DNA from: a virus
Reading direction: 5' to 3' (one strand)
DNA: 53,276 nt
Virus record (IMG/VR): IMGVR_UViG_3300034152_000987
Span: 1 to 53,276 of that record
Shown: piece by piece, positions 25,524 to 33,337 of the stretch
How the letters are laid out: each line of letters begins with the position of its first letter
Position numbering within the stretch: position 1 is the first letter of the stretch
Translations under genes and position numbers: made by a program
Notes under the pieces: model-generated
Databases searched by the model: none
What the model saw: only the letters and a program-made list of their open reading frames with translations
Told to the model about the DNA's origin: nothing

Positions 25524-25745
25524 TTACTTGTCTGCCTTTTTTACCGCCACCGCTTGAACTCCTTTGTCAGTTTCGCTGAGCTCAAAAGTGACTTCTTGTC
25601 CGGCTTTCAAAGTTTTGTATCCATCCATTTCTATCGAAGAAAAATGAACGAAATACTCCTCGTCCTCACTTCCGTCTTTTAAAACAAAACCGTAACCCCT
25701 GTCATTGCTAAACCATTTAACAACCCCATTAAGTCTAGTACCCAT
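25524..25745 (-). CDS. csp: Cold-shock domain protein
   Basis: This 73-residue protein is a full cold-shock domain: RNP1-like KWFSNDRGYGFV near residue 10 and RNP2-like EYFVHFSSI near residue 31. Such proteins bind single-stranded RNA or DNA and melt RNA structure. In a phage with four group I introns and many leader hairpins, an RNA chaperone could help splicing or translation; that link is inference. Length equals host CspA proteins. Confidence 0.9.
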   Translation of the reverse strand: MGTRLNGVVKWFSNDRGYGFVLKDGSEDEEYFVHFSSIEMDGYKTLKAGQEVTFELSETDKGVQAVAVKKADK

Positions 25746-25772
25746 AATTCTCTAATTCCTCCCTTGTTTTTT

Positions 25773-26507
25773 TTAACCGAGAACAACTAAAAACTTGTAG
25801 TTGTTCGGTATTGTGTAAACGTTGTTGTTCTGAGGATCTATGAAATAAAACCTCCGATCTTTGGTCACGCACCCATTTAAAGCGTGTATGTAAGTGGTCC
25901 CGTTCTTTGGAAACGACACCCAAACAATGAACGTCGCCATTTTGGCCAACTCATAATCCAAATTCCAAACCCCTTTGGCGGCAAAAGAAAAGTTTCCACA
26001 GTCAAATCCAGGAAATCTGTACTCAAAGCTGGATATTTTGAAAACCCTCATCTGAGCCACCAACAAGTTGACGTCGGCGGGCGAATATTCTTGATCTTCC
26101 AACAACCAATGATCCACCCTTTTGTAACCTATTGCCGCGGAAACCATCTGCGAAGTTATTTTTGAGATCACTGGGCTCGGATCTGGATCCGGTTGAGGCG
26201 TTGGATCCGGAATGATTATTTTTTTCTTATCAAAAAAATCATCGTTGAACAAACCGAATTTGTCCTCAAACCTGTCTTTCCAACTGTCAAACAAATCGTT
26301 TTTGAACATTCCCCACTTGTCACTGAAATCAAGCTCCGTTCCAGACGGACGCGCCACGTTCTTTGACAACGACTCCTCGCTTACGGAAGGGGGAGCCAGA
26401 ACTCCTTTATACTCTTTTGCTATTTCTTGTGATTTTAATATAAGTCTAGTCCTAACGCCCCCCCGTTTTCCAAAACTTTCAACTTTGTCCAATAAACTTA
26501 AGCTCAT
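25773..26507 (-). CDS. MOA-like (agglutinin C-terminal) cysteine protease domain protein
   Basis: This 244-residue protein has a helical N-terminal 95 residues, a Pro/Asp linker (IPDPTPQPDPDP), and a C-terminal domain resembling the papain-like domain of Marasmius agglutinin. Catalytic candidates are C170 (FDCGNFSFA), H208 (YIHALNG) and the polar residue in IDPQNN at 224-227. It has no signal peptide. Such domains occur in many phages without known substrate; host-protein cleavage or particle maturation are possibilities. It lies next to the secreted-protein gene at 26521. Confidence 0.6.
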   Translation of the reverse strand: MSLSLLDKVESFGKRGGVRTRLILKSQEIAKEYKGVLAPPSVSEESLSKNVARPSGTELDFSDKWGMFKNDLFDSWKDRFEDKFGLFNDDFFDKKKIIIPDPTPQPDPDPSPVISKITSQMVSAAIGYKRVDHWLLEDQEYSPADVNLLVAQMRVFKISSFEYRFPGFDCGNFSFAAKGVWNLDYELAKMATFIVWVSFPKNGTTYIHALNGCVTKDRRFYFIDPQNNNVYTIPNNYKFLVVLG

Positions 26508-26520
26508 CGCTTGTCCTCTG

Positions 26521-27282
26521 TTAATTTAGTTGAAACCCTTGTTCTCCATTGTCGTTAAAAAAATTAGTCATGAATTGATCAACCGACGGGTCTTGACCCC
26601 AATCTCCAGGACACAACCCTTCTATGCCCTCAAACTCGTCCACCGGAGAAGCCGGGTTAAGATCGTCGTCAGTGATTTGAAACACAAATTCGTTCACGTC
26701 GCCAGTGGCTCTGAATCTGTCCACGTTTTCGTTGAACTCAAAAGAAAAAGTTCCGTCGTCGTTTTCGGTTCTCAAACACTGCCTCTCGATCAATTCCGCG
26801 GAAGCTCTTGCGTTAGAAGCGTTCGCAATTGACAGAGCGAAATTCACTCCTTCTGGGTTCAGCCCGTCAAAAGTCGTGGAATTCAAGCTTTCCACCGACC
26901 TGGCGTTGAGAGATCCTTGAACCGCGGTTTGAGCCCCTTCAGAATTCGTGAAAACGGATCTTGCGGCAGCCTCTTCCCAATCAAAATTGCCTATCAACAA
27001 AGCCCCTTGCCCGGTCGCTTCCGTGACGTAAACCCCGTCCTGCTCTCCAAAATTGACTGACACGTTTCCCATGCTTATGGCGTTCAACTTGGTTCTGTGC
27101 CTTTCTTGAAAAGCCGGCCTGCCTCCGTCAGTGGTCCCAGAATCGTTGGTGGCGGACTCAACGCTGACAGATCCGTTGTTAACCACGGTGGAGAAAATTT
27201 TGTCAGCGTCTGCTGACGCTGTTCCCGTCAAAAGAAAAAACCCCAACAAACTCCCAAAAATTAAATTTAATGCTTTTTTCAT
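26521..27282 (-). CDS. Sec-exported protein of unknown function
   Basis: This 253-residue protein has a textbook signal peptide: KK, a hydrophobic core (LNLIFGSLLGFFLLTG) and cleavage after TASA. The mature part is Asn/Ser/Glu-rich, beta-prone and acidic, with two cysteines. Export to the periplasm of a Gram-negative host is likely. It follows the M15 peptidase gene, so an envelope role such as superinfection exclusion or lysis timing is plausible. No family was recognised. Confidence 0.65.
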   Translation of the reverse strand: MKKALNLIFGSLLGFFLLTGTASADADKIFSTVVNNGSVSVESATNDSGTTDGGRPAFQERHRTKLNAISMGNVSVNFGEQDGVYVTEATGQGALLIGNFDWEEAAARSVFTNSEGAQTAVQGSLNARSVESLNSTTFDGLNPEGVNFALSIANASNARASAELIERQCLRTENDDGTFSFEFNENVDRFRATGDVNEFVFQITDDDLNPASPVDEFEGIEGLCPGDWGQDPSVDQFMTNFFNDNGEQGFQLN

Positions 27283-27309
27283 TCCTTTACCTCCTATTCC
27301 TTTAACTAA

Positions 27310-27822
27310 TCATTTTCTTTTGTACATCCTTTTCAAACAGTCGATGGTGACTGTCTCATAGTTGTGCGTGGAGTCTTTCAATTTCAACTCCCTTGAATTT
27401 GGGCCGTTTCTTAAATAGGCCACGTGTATCCACCCATCCCTGTCAAAGAATTCCGCTATCAGCTCTCTGTATTCCAACTCATCGTGAATGAATTCCAAAA
27501 CGCTCATCAACTCAACGCCCGCTTTCATTGGTTCCACGTCGGCCGCGCAACCGAAGCGGTGCAAGGAGGTTTTAGATCCCCCCACGAGATCGTTCAAGTC
27601 GTCCGTTCTAAACCCCGACAACACTTTCATTGGACCGAATTCGTCCCTAACCGGTTGCAGCACGTTTCTGGCCAAGCTTTCCAAATTCTTCCAACCCTCT
27701 TCGTCTGGTAAATTGACCAAGCCGTTCCTTGTCGCGACAATTGACCTGACAAACTCCCTGTAGACGAAATTGGGAGCTCCAGGAATTTTGGAATTCAGCG
27801 AAAAATCATTTGAAGAAAACAT
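27310..27822 (-). CDS. M15-family peptidoglycan peptidase (endolysin candidate)
   Basis: This 170-residue enzyme has the zinc peptidase pattern of the M15 family: SGFRTDDLN, then HRFGCAADV with H88 and D95, and WIHVA with H133 as the third ligand. It should cut D-amino acid peptide links in peptidoglycan at lysis or in the virion. The ATG at 27822 lies 4 nt after the upstream stop codon and is preferred to an earlier start. No signal peptide is present, so release would need a holin. Confidence 0.75.
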   Translation of the reverse strand: MFSSNDFSLNSKIPGAPNFVYREFVRSIVATRNGLVNLPDEEGWKNLESLARNVLQPVRDEFGPMKVLSGFRTDDLNDLVGGSKTSLHRFGCAADVEPMKAGVELMSVLEFIHDELEYRELIAEFFDRDGWIHVAYLRNGPNSRELKLKDSTHNYETVTIDCLKRMYKRK

Positions 27823-27826
27823 GACT

Positions 27827-28849
27827 TTACAGCTGCGACGCCAACAAAGCCCCATTGGCCACAGTCGTCATGGGGTTTTTGGCTCTCACAACTTCTCCCA
27901 ATCTAATTGGAAAATCCACGTCTTTCAAACAAGCTTTGAATTTGTCCACGAACCCTTCAGCCAAAGTCAGTCCGCCCGACACCACGACCGGCACAGGATT
28001 TTTGAAAGAAGGCAAATCATTGCCTATTTCTTTCAACTCAAAGCCAATGTTCTTAAGAGAGTATTTAATCACGCTTCCGTAATAAATTCCAACAGCTTCT
28101 TCTATCTTTGACTTGGGGTTGTTCAAATCAACCCCAGCTTCCTTTTCAAGTTGCACTATCGAAGGACTCACGTCCAAAGCGTATCCAACGCTCTGATCAA
28201 TGAAATCCCCTGCTTTTGTTATGCTCATCTCTATGAGCGGATCTCCTTGATGAGCCACGCACACGTTCACCATCCCAGCCCCAAAAGACATGGACAAGCC
28301 AGTTAAATTCTCATCCAGCAATTCAGACAAACATATGGCGAACGCCTCGTTTATCGGTTGAGATTGATGACCCAGTTCAGACAAATAAGCTCCCATCACC
28401 TCCTGATGGTACAAAACGTCAAACTTTCCGTCTATCGGCTTCGCTGGCACCGAATAAACCACTTTGCTTCCTTCAGCGGCTTCTTTCAACAAATCTTTTA
28501 TTATCAACTTCAACATTGGAAACGAACTTTTTTCCTTAGGAGACAACACCCCCCTGCTCAACGGTCTTTGCGCCACGCCGTTTCGTTCCACAGCTATTTC
28601 CAAAGCGTCTTGTCCCACCACGATGAAACTGCCGTCTGAATCGGTTATGAAGCTGCATCCTCGCTTTTCCAATCCCATTCTAATGGAACTTTTGTTGACC
28701 TGAGATTTGGGCACTATTTTGAAAAAAGCGTCTCTCTGCATTTTGAATTTGGGATTTCCTCCGTCACCGACAGTGGCAACCACCAACATGTTTGTGCCAA
28801 TGTCCAAACCCACTCCGCTGGAACTTTTTTTCTTAATTCCGTCATTCAT
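27827..28849 (-). CDS. Actin-like ATPase (ParM/MreB/Hsp70 superfold)
   Basis: This 340-residue protein shows the actin-fold signatures: phosphate 1 loop GLDIGTNMLV near residue 13, the connecting YSVPAKPIDG region, phosphate 2 MSFGAGMVNV near residue 190, and adenosine loop VVSGGLTLAEGF near residue 295. It could polymerise to position phage DNA or virions in the cell, as phage Alp or TubZ/PhuZ cytoskeletons do. It overlaps the upstream coiled-coil gene by 4 bp, so the pair is probably a filament plus adaptor. Confidence 0.75.
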   Translation of the reverse strand: MNDGIKKKSSSGVGLDIGTNMLVVATVGDGGNPKFKMQRDAFFKIVPKSQVNKSSIRMGLEKRGCSFITDSDGSFIVVGQDALEIAVERNGVAQRPLSRGVLSPKEKSSFPMLKLIIKDLLKEAAEGSKVVYSVPAKPIDGKFDVLYHQEVMGAYLSELGHQSQPINEAFAICLSELLDENLTGLSMSFGAGMVNVCVAHQGDPLIEMSITKAGDFIDQSVGYALDVSPSIVQLEKEAGVDLNNPKSKIEEAVGIYYGSVIKYSLKNIGFELKEIGNDLPSFKNPVPVVVSGGLTLAEGFVDKFKACLKDVDFPIRLGEVVRAKNPMTTVANGALLASQL

Positions 28850-29481
28850 GTTTGCTTGTCCTCCTTGCTTTTGCCCAACAGATTTTTCAATCTGCTAACT
28901 TTGTCCACTAAATTTTCTTGTTCTTCCACCACGTTGTCTTGATGGGTGAACAACTCTAAACCGTCTCCTGACCCCTTTTCCAAAGGATCTATGAACTCTC
29001 CTTCCACCTGAGGTCTGTCAGAACTCGCGTCGACCAAACTCTCATTCGATCCAATCCCGGATTGCTCCAACGTTTCCAACTTTCTTATCGCCTCTTCCAC
29101 CAAAGAAACTATTTTGTTCGCTTCCTTGTCAGTTTTAAAACTCTCAAGTTCTTTGTTTTTTGAATCCAACGCCTTTTCCAATTCCTTGACTTGGTTTTGC
29201 AGCTCTTTCACTTCACCGATTCTGCCGCTGGTTTTTCCAGTCTCATTCATCACTTCCTTAACCACTTTCCTTATTTCTTTGTCCACTTGTTCGGGCGTGT
29301 ACATTTCTTTCATCTGCCGTTCTTTTTTGTTCAATTTGTCCTTTGCTTTGGCAAGCTCTTCTTCCAAAACTTTTATGAACAACTTTATTTCGTGTTCCAC
29401 TTTTTGCTTTCTTTGAGAGTCTCTGGGCCCTCTAGTCATGACCCTTCTCCCGTCTTTGTGAATTTCTTTCTTGTATTCCAT
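28846..29481 (-). CDS. Coiled-coil partner of the actin-like protein
   Basis: This 211-residue protein is dominated by coiled coil (residues 25-130, for example VKELQNQVKELEKALDSK), then an acidic linker (EGEFIDPLEKGSGD) and a short C-terminal helix (KVSRLKNLLGK). It overlaps ClpP at its start (ATGA) and the actin-like gene at its end (ATGA), so the three are translated together. A ParR-like or filament-adaptor role is inferred from linkage only. Confidence 0.6.
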   Translation of the reverse strand: MEYKKEIHKDGRRVMTRGPRDSQRKQKVEHEIKLFIKVLEEELAKAKDKLNKKERQMKEMYTPEQVDKEIRKVVKEVMNETGKTSGRIGEVKELQNQVKELEKALDSKNKELESFKTDKEANKIVSLVEEAIRKLETLEQSGIGSNESLVDASSDRPQVEGEFIDPLEKGSGDGLELFTHQDNVVEEQENLVDKVSRLKNLLGKSKEDKQT

Positions 29482-30065
29482 CACTTCCTCACGATTTGAA
29501 CTTCATCCACAACCCCGTATTTTATGGCTTCTTCAGGAGTCATCCAAAAATCCCTCTCGAGATCCTTCAAAACTCTTTTAACCGGTTTGCCAGTCATTTC
29601 AGAGTATTGTCTAGCCATCTTATTTTTGTGATACTCCATCCGTTTGAAATCTATGGCCACGTCCGTGGCTTTGCCGTACATGCCGCCAGACAGCTCATGC
29701 AACATGATTTCAGTGTTTTCAAGCGCGTATCTTTTGCCTTTCGTTCCAGCCGCCAAAATGAAACTGCCTGCCGACGCCACTTGACCGAACCCTATCGTGA
29801 CCACGTCAGGTCTTATGTATTTTATCGTGTCGTATATGGCGTACATGGCCGTTATTTCCCCGCCTGGACTGTTGATGTAAACGTATATGTCCTTGTCCCT
29901 TCCGTCAGCTTCCAAAAACAACAGCTGGGCCACCACAGAGTTGGCCAACTCGCTGGTGAACCTGCCAGAAATGAAAACTATCCTGTCCTTCAAAAGCCTG
30001 CTGTACAAATCGTAAACCCTTTCCTGATTCTTTTCGTCCTTCTCAATAACGTACGGCACTGACAT
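29481..30065 (-). CDS. clpP: ClpP-like serine protease
   Basis: This 194-residue protein is a complete ClpP: catalytic S98 in GQVASAG, H123 in IMLHELSGG and D172 in LERDFW, plus the YINSPGGEI strand. ClpP forms a double-ring chamber fed by Clp ATPases. In phages it may act as a head-maturation-type protease or redirect host Clp turnover. AAAGGAG lies 8 nt before the ATG at 30065. A separate prohead protease candidate exists at 13901, so this copy is more likely to act in the cytoplasm. Confidence 0.9.
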   Translation of the reverse strand: MSVPYVIEKDEKNQERVYDLYSRLLKDRIVFISGRFTSELANSVVAQLLFLEADGRDKDIYVYINSPGGEITAMYAIYDTIKYIRPDVVTIGFGQVASAGSFILAAGTKGKRYALENTEIMLHELSGGMYGKATDVAIDFKRMEYHKNKMARQYSEMTGKPVKRVLKDLERDFWMTPEEAIKYGVVDEVQIVRK

Positions 30066-30088
30066 GATCAATCTCCTTTTCCTTGCGT

Positions 30089-30316
30089 TTAAAATTCTTC
30101 CTTAGGGTCAATCAATGAAGACAAAAAACAAAGCTCGCCCTCGCTCAAAAAACGAGGGTGCCAAACTTCTTCAATTTCCCCACAAGGCAGGTTGTAAATC
30201 ACGGTTGTAAAATCCCCTTTCCAAACCGTTGAAGCGTGAATCAGCCCGTCACGGTTCGAATTCAATTTCAAATTTGCCTTCGCCAAAACCTCGTCCGCGT
30301 AGTCGTTGCGTTCCAT
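30089..30316 (-). CDS. Hypothetical 75-residue protein, paralogue of the next gene
   Basis: It shares length and a pattern with the adjacent 30316-30543 product: (I/V)Hxx(T)xWKG near the middle, then an acidic C-terminal helix (LSEGELCFLSSLI against FDQDDLDFINALL). The start codon overlaps the stop of that gene. The two look like a tandem duplication. Function unknown. Confidence 0.55.
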   Translation of the reverse strand: MERNDYADEVLAKANLKLNSNRDGLIHASTVWKGDFTTVIYNLPCGEIEEVWHPRFLSEGELCFLSSLIDPKEEF

Positions 30317-30543
30317 TAAACTTTTCCTATCTTTTCCACAAGCAACGCGTTTATGAAATCCAAGTCGTCCTGATCAAATTCAACGTTCTTCGGAAACAAG
30401 TCGATCGCTTTTCCTAAAGCGCGATCGTACATTCCAGTGATTTTAACGCCTTTCCAAAGAGTTTCAAAGTGAACGACTTGACCTATTGGGTAAATTCTCA
30501 AGGCTTCCGTTGCGGTTAATTTTTCTTTTCCAGAACTGGACAT
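30316..30543 (-). CDS. Hypothetical 75-residue protein, tandem paralogue
   Basis: This small protein (core VVHFETLWKGVKITGMYD) is the upstream member of the tandem pair with 30089-30316. A GGAAAAACAAA spacer-type ribosome site precedes the ATG. Unrecognised family. Confidence 0.55.
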   Translation of the reverse strand: MSSSGKEKLTATEALRIYPIGQVVHFETLWKGVKITGMYDRALGKAIDLFPKNVEFDQDDLDFINALLVEKIGKV

Positions 30544-30650
30544 TTTGTTTTTCCTTTTACAAAGATTTTGTCATTTCTTTTGTGAAAGTCAGATTAGGAT
30601 TTTTTCCTAGTGACTATTTAAAACTTATTATTAGTAACTTATTATTTAAG

Positions 30651-30691
30651 GGTACAATTTTTGTACCTATCATAGGTACAATTTTTGTACC
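30651..30691. promoter_or_regulatory. Two tandem 17-bp palindromes (candidate operator)
   Basis: The palindrome GGTACAATTTTTGTACC occurs at 30651-30667 and 30675-30691, 24 bp apart. The pair lies immediately after the stop codon of a helix-turn-helix gene and upstream of the 30543 gene, in an AT-rich spacer. Two identical dyads about two helical turns apart are typical of a repressor operator; autoregulation by the adjacent gene product is the simplest idea. Confidence 0.55.
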
Positions 30692-31191
30692 TATGGTTGC
30701 CACAATTTCCTCACCAGCGGTTGGTGAAGATTGTCGTAAAAACTGTTTTCCAAATCATCCGCGACTGAATTTTTAATCGATGATTTTTCTTGTTTGTTTT
30801 GAAATTTGTTGTCCAAAAAATAACTCTCCCTGTAATCAGGCCTTGGAGCTCCGTTGTGGGTGCCAAGCACGTAAACGTTTTGTTTTTTCTTGTTTCCCAA
30901 ATTCACGCATTTGATTATGACGGCACCGTCTTCTTCAAGCTCCTTTACCCATTTTATCACCGTGCTTTTGCTGCAATCCAATTTTTTGGCCAACCAACTG
31001 TATGATTTGGAACAGGCCAAATATCCGTTTTTCCAATATTTGCGTTGTATGTTCAAGAAATCCCAATCGTGTTTCTTCCTTATCACGCAACTTTTTATCA
31101 AAAAGTACAAAGTCAGTTTGCTTTTGTAGGTTTTTAAAAATTGGTCGTCGTTTATGGCTTCGAAAGAAAGGTATTGATTGTAATTTCTCAT
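30691..31191 (-). CDS. Winged-helix/HTH regulator or replication-type DNA-binding protein
   Basis: This 166-residue protein has a helix-turn-helix region SYSWLAKKLDCSKSTVIKWV near residue 70 followed by a wing-like VIIKCVNLGNKKKQNVYVL. The C-terminal 50 residues are polar and probably flexible. The fold resembles HTH domains at the start of phage replication initiators and regulators. Paired palindromes directly downstream may be its binding sites. Confidence 0.6.
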   Translation of the reverse strand: MRNYNQYLSFEAINDDQFLKTYKSKLTLYFLIKSCVIRKKHDWDFLNIQRKYWKNGYLACSKSYSWLAKKLDCSKSTVIKWVKELEEDGAVIIKCVNLGNKKKQNVYVLGTHNGAPRPDYRESYFLDNKFQNKQEKSSIKNSVADDLENSFYDNLHQPLVRKLWQP

Positions 31192-31215
31192 TAATTCAGG
31201 CAATTCCTCATAAAT

Positions 31216-31506
31216 TCATTTAAACGCTTTTCCGCTGAAAAAGTCCTTGAACAATAAATTTTCATTGCTTTCCGCTTCATTTTTGTGTTTGGTGCACTCA
31301 ATCACCAGGTGATCTCCCACGTCTATGTCCAATAAAACGCATGAATGAGTGACGAACACTTTTTGATCTCCCAACTCCTGATTGTCCAGCAAATTTCCTT
31401 CTTCGTCTTCCGTAGGCATTATCAATCTAGACACTCTGAAAACGCAGTCCTTGCATTTCGTTTCATCAGACATCAAAAGAGCGTCTATGACGTTTTTGTC
31501 AGACAT
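31216..31506 (-). CDS. Hypothetical protein with CxxC motif
   Basis: This 96-residue protein has CKDCVFR near residue 17 and two later cysteines (SCVLLD, IECTKH), enough for one zinc site. GAGGTG lies 5 nt before the ATG. It overlaps the start region of the Myb-like gene upstream. No named family. Confidence 0.5.
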   Translation of the reverse strand: MSDKNVIDALLMSDETKCKDCVFRVSRLIMPTEDEEGNLLDNQELGDQKVFVTHSCVLLDIDVGDHLVIECTKHKNEAESNENLLFKDFFSGKAFK

Positions 31507-31508
31507 TT

Positions 31509-31748
31509 TCACACCTCACGCATTCTTTGCTCGTAAGATCTTTTTTTTGTTTCCTCCGTTTTGCCTCCAATTATTTTTCCTTCCGCTTTGAGCCTTTTGA
31601 TTTCAGAATTGATGGAATCCCTGGTTCTTCCTGGCAACAGCTTCTCCAGTTCTTTTATGGTCAGGGTTCGATAATTTTCCACCAACGTCAGTTTTTCTTT
31701 GTGCCTCCAGCCTCTGCGCTTCATTTTAAAAGTTTTCGTTTCCTCCAT
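31509..31748 (-). CDS. Small Myb/SANT-like DNA-binding protein
   Basis: This 79-residue protein contains a three-helix segment KLTLVENYRTLTIKELEKLL then PGRTRDSINSEIKRLKAEGK, matching the pattern of Myb/SANT-like or GcrA-like helix-turn-helix domains. A regulatory role in the late or middle programme is plausible. The exact start is uncertain; an ATG eight codons downstream directly follows the previous stop codon. Confidence 0.6.
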   Translation of the reverse strand: MEETKTFKMKRRGWRHKEKLTLVENYRTLTIKELEKLLPGRTRDSINSEIKRLKAEGKIIGGKTEETKKRSYEQRMREV

Positions 31749-31914
31749 TTACCATGATTTCAACGCTTTCAAGAATGTTAAGCATCTCTTCAATCACTTT
31801 TTTTTCTTCGCTTCCATCTGGAAAAGAAGTTTCTTTTAGATTTTTTTTGAACTCCTCTAGATTTTCTTCGCACCACTTTTCCACTTTTTTTATTGTTTTT
31901 AAAGTCGCTTTCAT
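31726..31914 (-). CDS. Hypothetical acidic helical protein
   Basis: This 62-residue protein is helical and charged (VEKWCEENLEEFKKNLKE). A strong GGAGGT lies 4 nt before its ATG. Its 3' end overlaps the next gene. It overlaps the 120-residue frame upstream by 125 bp, and of the two it has the better start. Confidence 0.5.
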   Translation of the reverse strand: MKATLKTIKKVEKWCEENLEEFKKNLKETSFPDGSEEKKVIEEMLNILESVEIMVNGGNENF

Positions 31915-32152
31915 TCAACCTCCGTTTAAAACCATCATGGTCTTCTATATATATAGAGGTTAGTTTATTGTGAACGCAGATTTTGTAACATTTGTCGGCC
32001 ACAATGGTTATTGGCCGGCCCAACAGTTTTTCATACGCTTTGCACACCAGCAACGCTTTGTTTTTTTTGAAACCATTCTGAGTCAATTTGCAATAAATTC
32101 TAAGAGAATTGGTTTTGTGTTGCACCTCCAAAAACAAATTTTTTTGCAGCAT
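31790..32152 (-). CDS. Possible hypothetical protein overlapping its neighbour
   Basis: The first 75 residues read like a normal protein (RIYCKLTQNGFKKNKALLVC, YEKLLGRPITIVADKCYKI), and nothing else covers this DNA. The last 45 residues are Lys/Arg-rich and overlap the 31726-31914 gene in another frame, so the end may be an out-of-frame extension after a frameshift. The start site is weak. Confidence 0.35.
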   Translation of the reverse strand: MLQKNLFLEVQHKTNSLRIYCKLTQNGFKKNKALLVCKAYEKLLGRPITIVADKCYKICVHNKLTSIYIEDHDGFKRRLNESDFKNNKKSGKVVRRKSRGVQKKSKRNFFSRWKRRKKSD

Positions 32153-32206
32153 TTTTCTTCCACCCGCTCGTTTGCGTATTTAAACTCGATGGGAGAGGTT
32201 TTAGAT

Positions 32207-32407
32207 TCATGTTTCTCCTCCATCAGAAGCGTTTATAAAATCCAATCTGTCAGTTTCTTTCAAAAAATTTTTTCTCAACTCTTCTATTTCATCGAAACAT
32301 TTGAAACAAATCGATTTTTTTGAGTTTATTTTTTCTTTCTTAAGTTTTTTGGATTTTATTTCTTTTTCACACCGATCGCAGTACAATTTGTTTTCCAACC
32401 AACTCAT
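32207..32407 (-). CDS. Small zinc-binding protein
   Basis: This 66-residue protein has two cysteine pairs (YCDRCEKE and ICFKCFDE) split by a Lys-rich segment, fitting one zinc ribbon. AAGGAG lies 6 nt before the ATG. It follows the HslV-like protease gene. Confidence 0.55.
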   Translation of the reverse strand: MSWLENKLYCDRCEKEIKSKKLKKEKINSKKSICFKCFDEIEELRKNFLKETDRLDFINASDGGET

Positions 32408-32425
32408 TTTCAACTCCTTTTCCTT

Positions 32426-32962
32426 TCATAGCTTTTTCATTGTGAATGGCGGTCGCACTCCGCAAGAAAATTCGTGCGCGGTTTCCAAAGCCTTCAGCAC
32501 CCTTTCTTCTGGAGTGAAATCGTATTCCGCCATTGCGTACAACGATCCTAAAGCGTAATTTTCCCCAGAACCGCAAGCGTCATAATTGGCCAGTTTTATT
32601 CCAACTTGCAAATCATTTTCGACTCTGTACAATTTTCCTTTGTAACCCACTAAAAATTCATCCGTTCTTATCTCATTGTTTTCTATTGTGGCGCATTTCT
32701 TTTCTTCTAAAATTTTTGAAACCGAGTCGATGAAACTCGTGCACATGTATTCATAGTCGTTTTTGTTTGATTGCGTTGGAATTTTTAAACTAAATCTCAA
32801 CAATTGTCCCGTTCTGTAGGATCCAGTGTAGCCGATCAACATGTTTTTGTTTAAGAACAGTTTCTCGTCCGATCTGATTCTAACGTCACAATCAGCCACT
32901 CCTGCTGAATCAGCGCCCATGTAAATCTTTCCGTCCTCCATCCATCCCACAATACAAGTCAC
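32426..32962 (-). CDS. HslV/proteasome beta-like Ntn-hydrolase
   Basis: This 178-residue protein resembles the self-activating threonine proteases of the HslV/20S beta group. Starting at GTG, removal of Met would expose Thr2 (MTCIVGW); the partner acidic residue D18 (MGADSAG) and base-stabilising K34 (SDEKLF) are in the expected places, followed by a LIGYTGSYRTG turn and C-terminal GSGENYALGSLYAM. It would form a ring-shaped protease, needing an ATPase from the host. A promoter of sigma70 type lies about 95 bp upstream. Confidence 0.7.
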   Translation of the reverse strand: MTCIVGWMEDGKIYMGADSAGVADCDVRIRSDEKLFLNKNMLIGYTGSYRTGQLLRFSLKIPTQSNKNDYEYMCTSFIDSVSKILEEKKCATIENNEIRTDEFLVGYKGKLYRVENDLQVGIKLANYDACGSGENYALGSLYAMAEYDFTPEERVLKALETAHEFSCGVRPPFTMKKL

Positions 32963-33053
32963 GATTTTGGCTCCTCCACGCTCTTTGTTAAACCCACACC
33001 CAATAAAACGAGTGATTTAACGATGATCATTGGAATTTCTTTCACTCTTTCAT

Positions 33054-33081
33054 ATTGTAAACATTAATTTTTATTTGTCAA
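33054..33081 (-). promoter_or_regulatory. Sigma70-type promoter for the HslV-like gene
   Basis: On the minus strand: TTGACA, a 16-bp spacer starting AATAAAAATTAATG, then TACAAT. The -35, spacer length and first spacer bases match the promoter at 39633-39660, which suggests a shared class of phage promoter read by host RNA polymerase. Confidence 0.65.
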
Positions 33082-33090
33082 GTTAAATTT

Positions 33091-33330
33091 TTACGTTTTC
33101 GCGCGACTCACGCGCTCCCAAGTTGGTTTATTTCCCTCCTCAATGCTTGCTTTAAGTCGTTTGTACACCAATTCGCTTGAAACAAAACCAATGATCAATT
33201 TAAAGGCCAACATTAAAAGAGCCACTAACAGCAATTCTTTGCCAAGAAAATATCCTGACAAAAACAGCACTATGTCAGAAAATCTTGACACGAATTGCAA
33301 CCATTTTTGATAGTGTCTGCTCGGCTTCAT
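33091..33330 (-). CDS. Small membrane protein
   Basis: This 79-residue protein has a long hydrophobic central region (IVLFLSGYFLGKELLLVAL and LAFKLIIGFV), enough for two short helices, with basic ends. It starts seven bases after the upstream stop without a clear ribosome site, so reinitiation is likely. Function unknown. Confidence 0.5.
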   Translation of the reverse strand: MKPSRHYQKWLQFVSRFSDIVLFLSGYFLGKELLLVALLMLAFKLIIGFVSSELVYKRLKASIEEGNKPTWERVSRAKT

Positions 33331-33337
33331 TTTGCGT

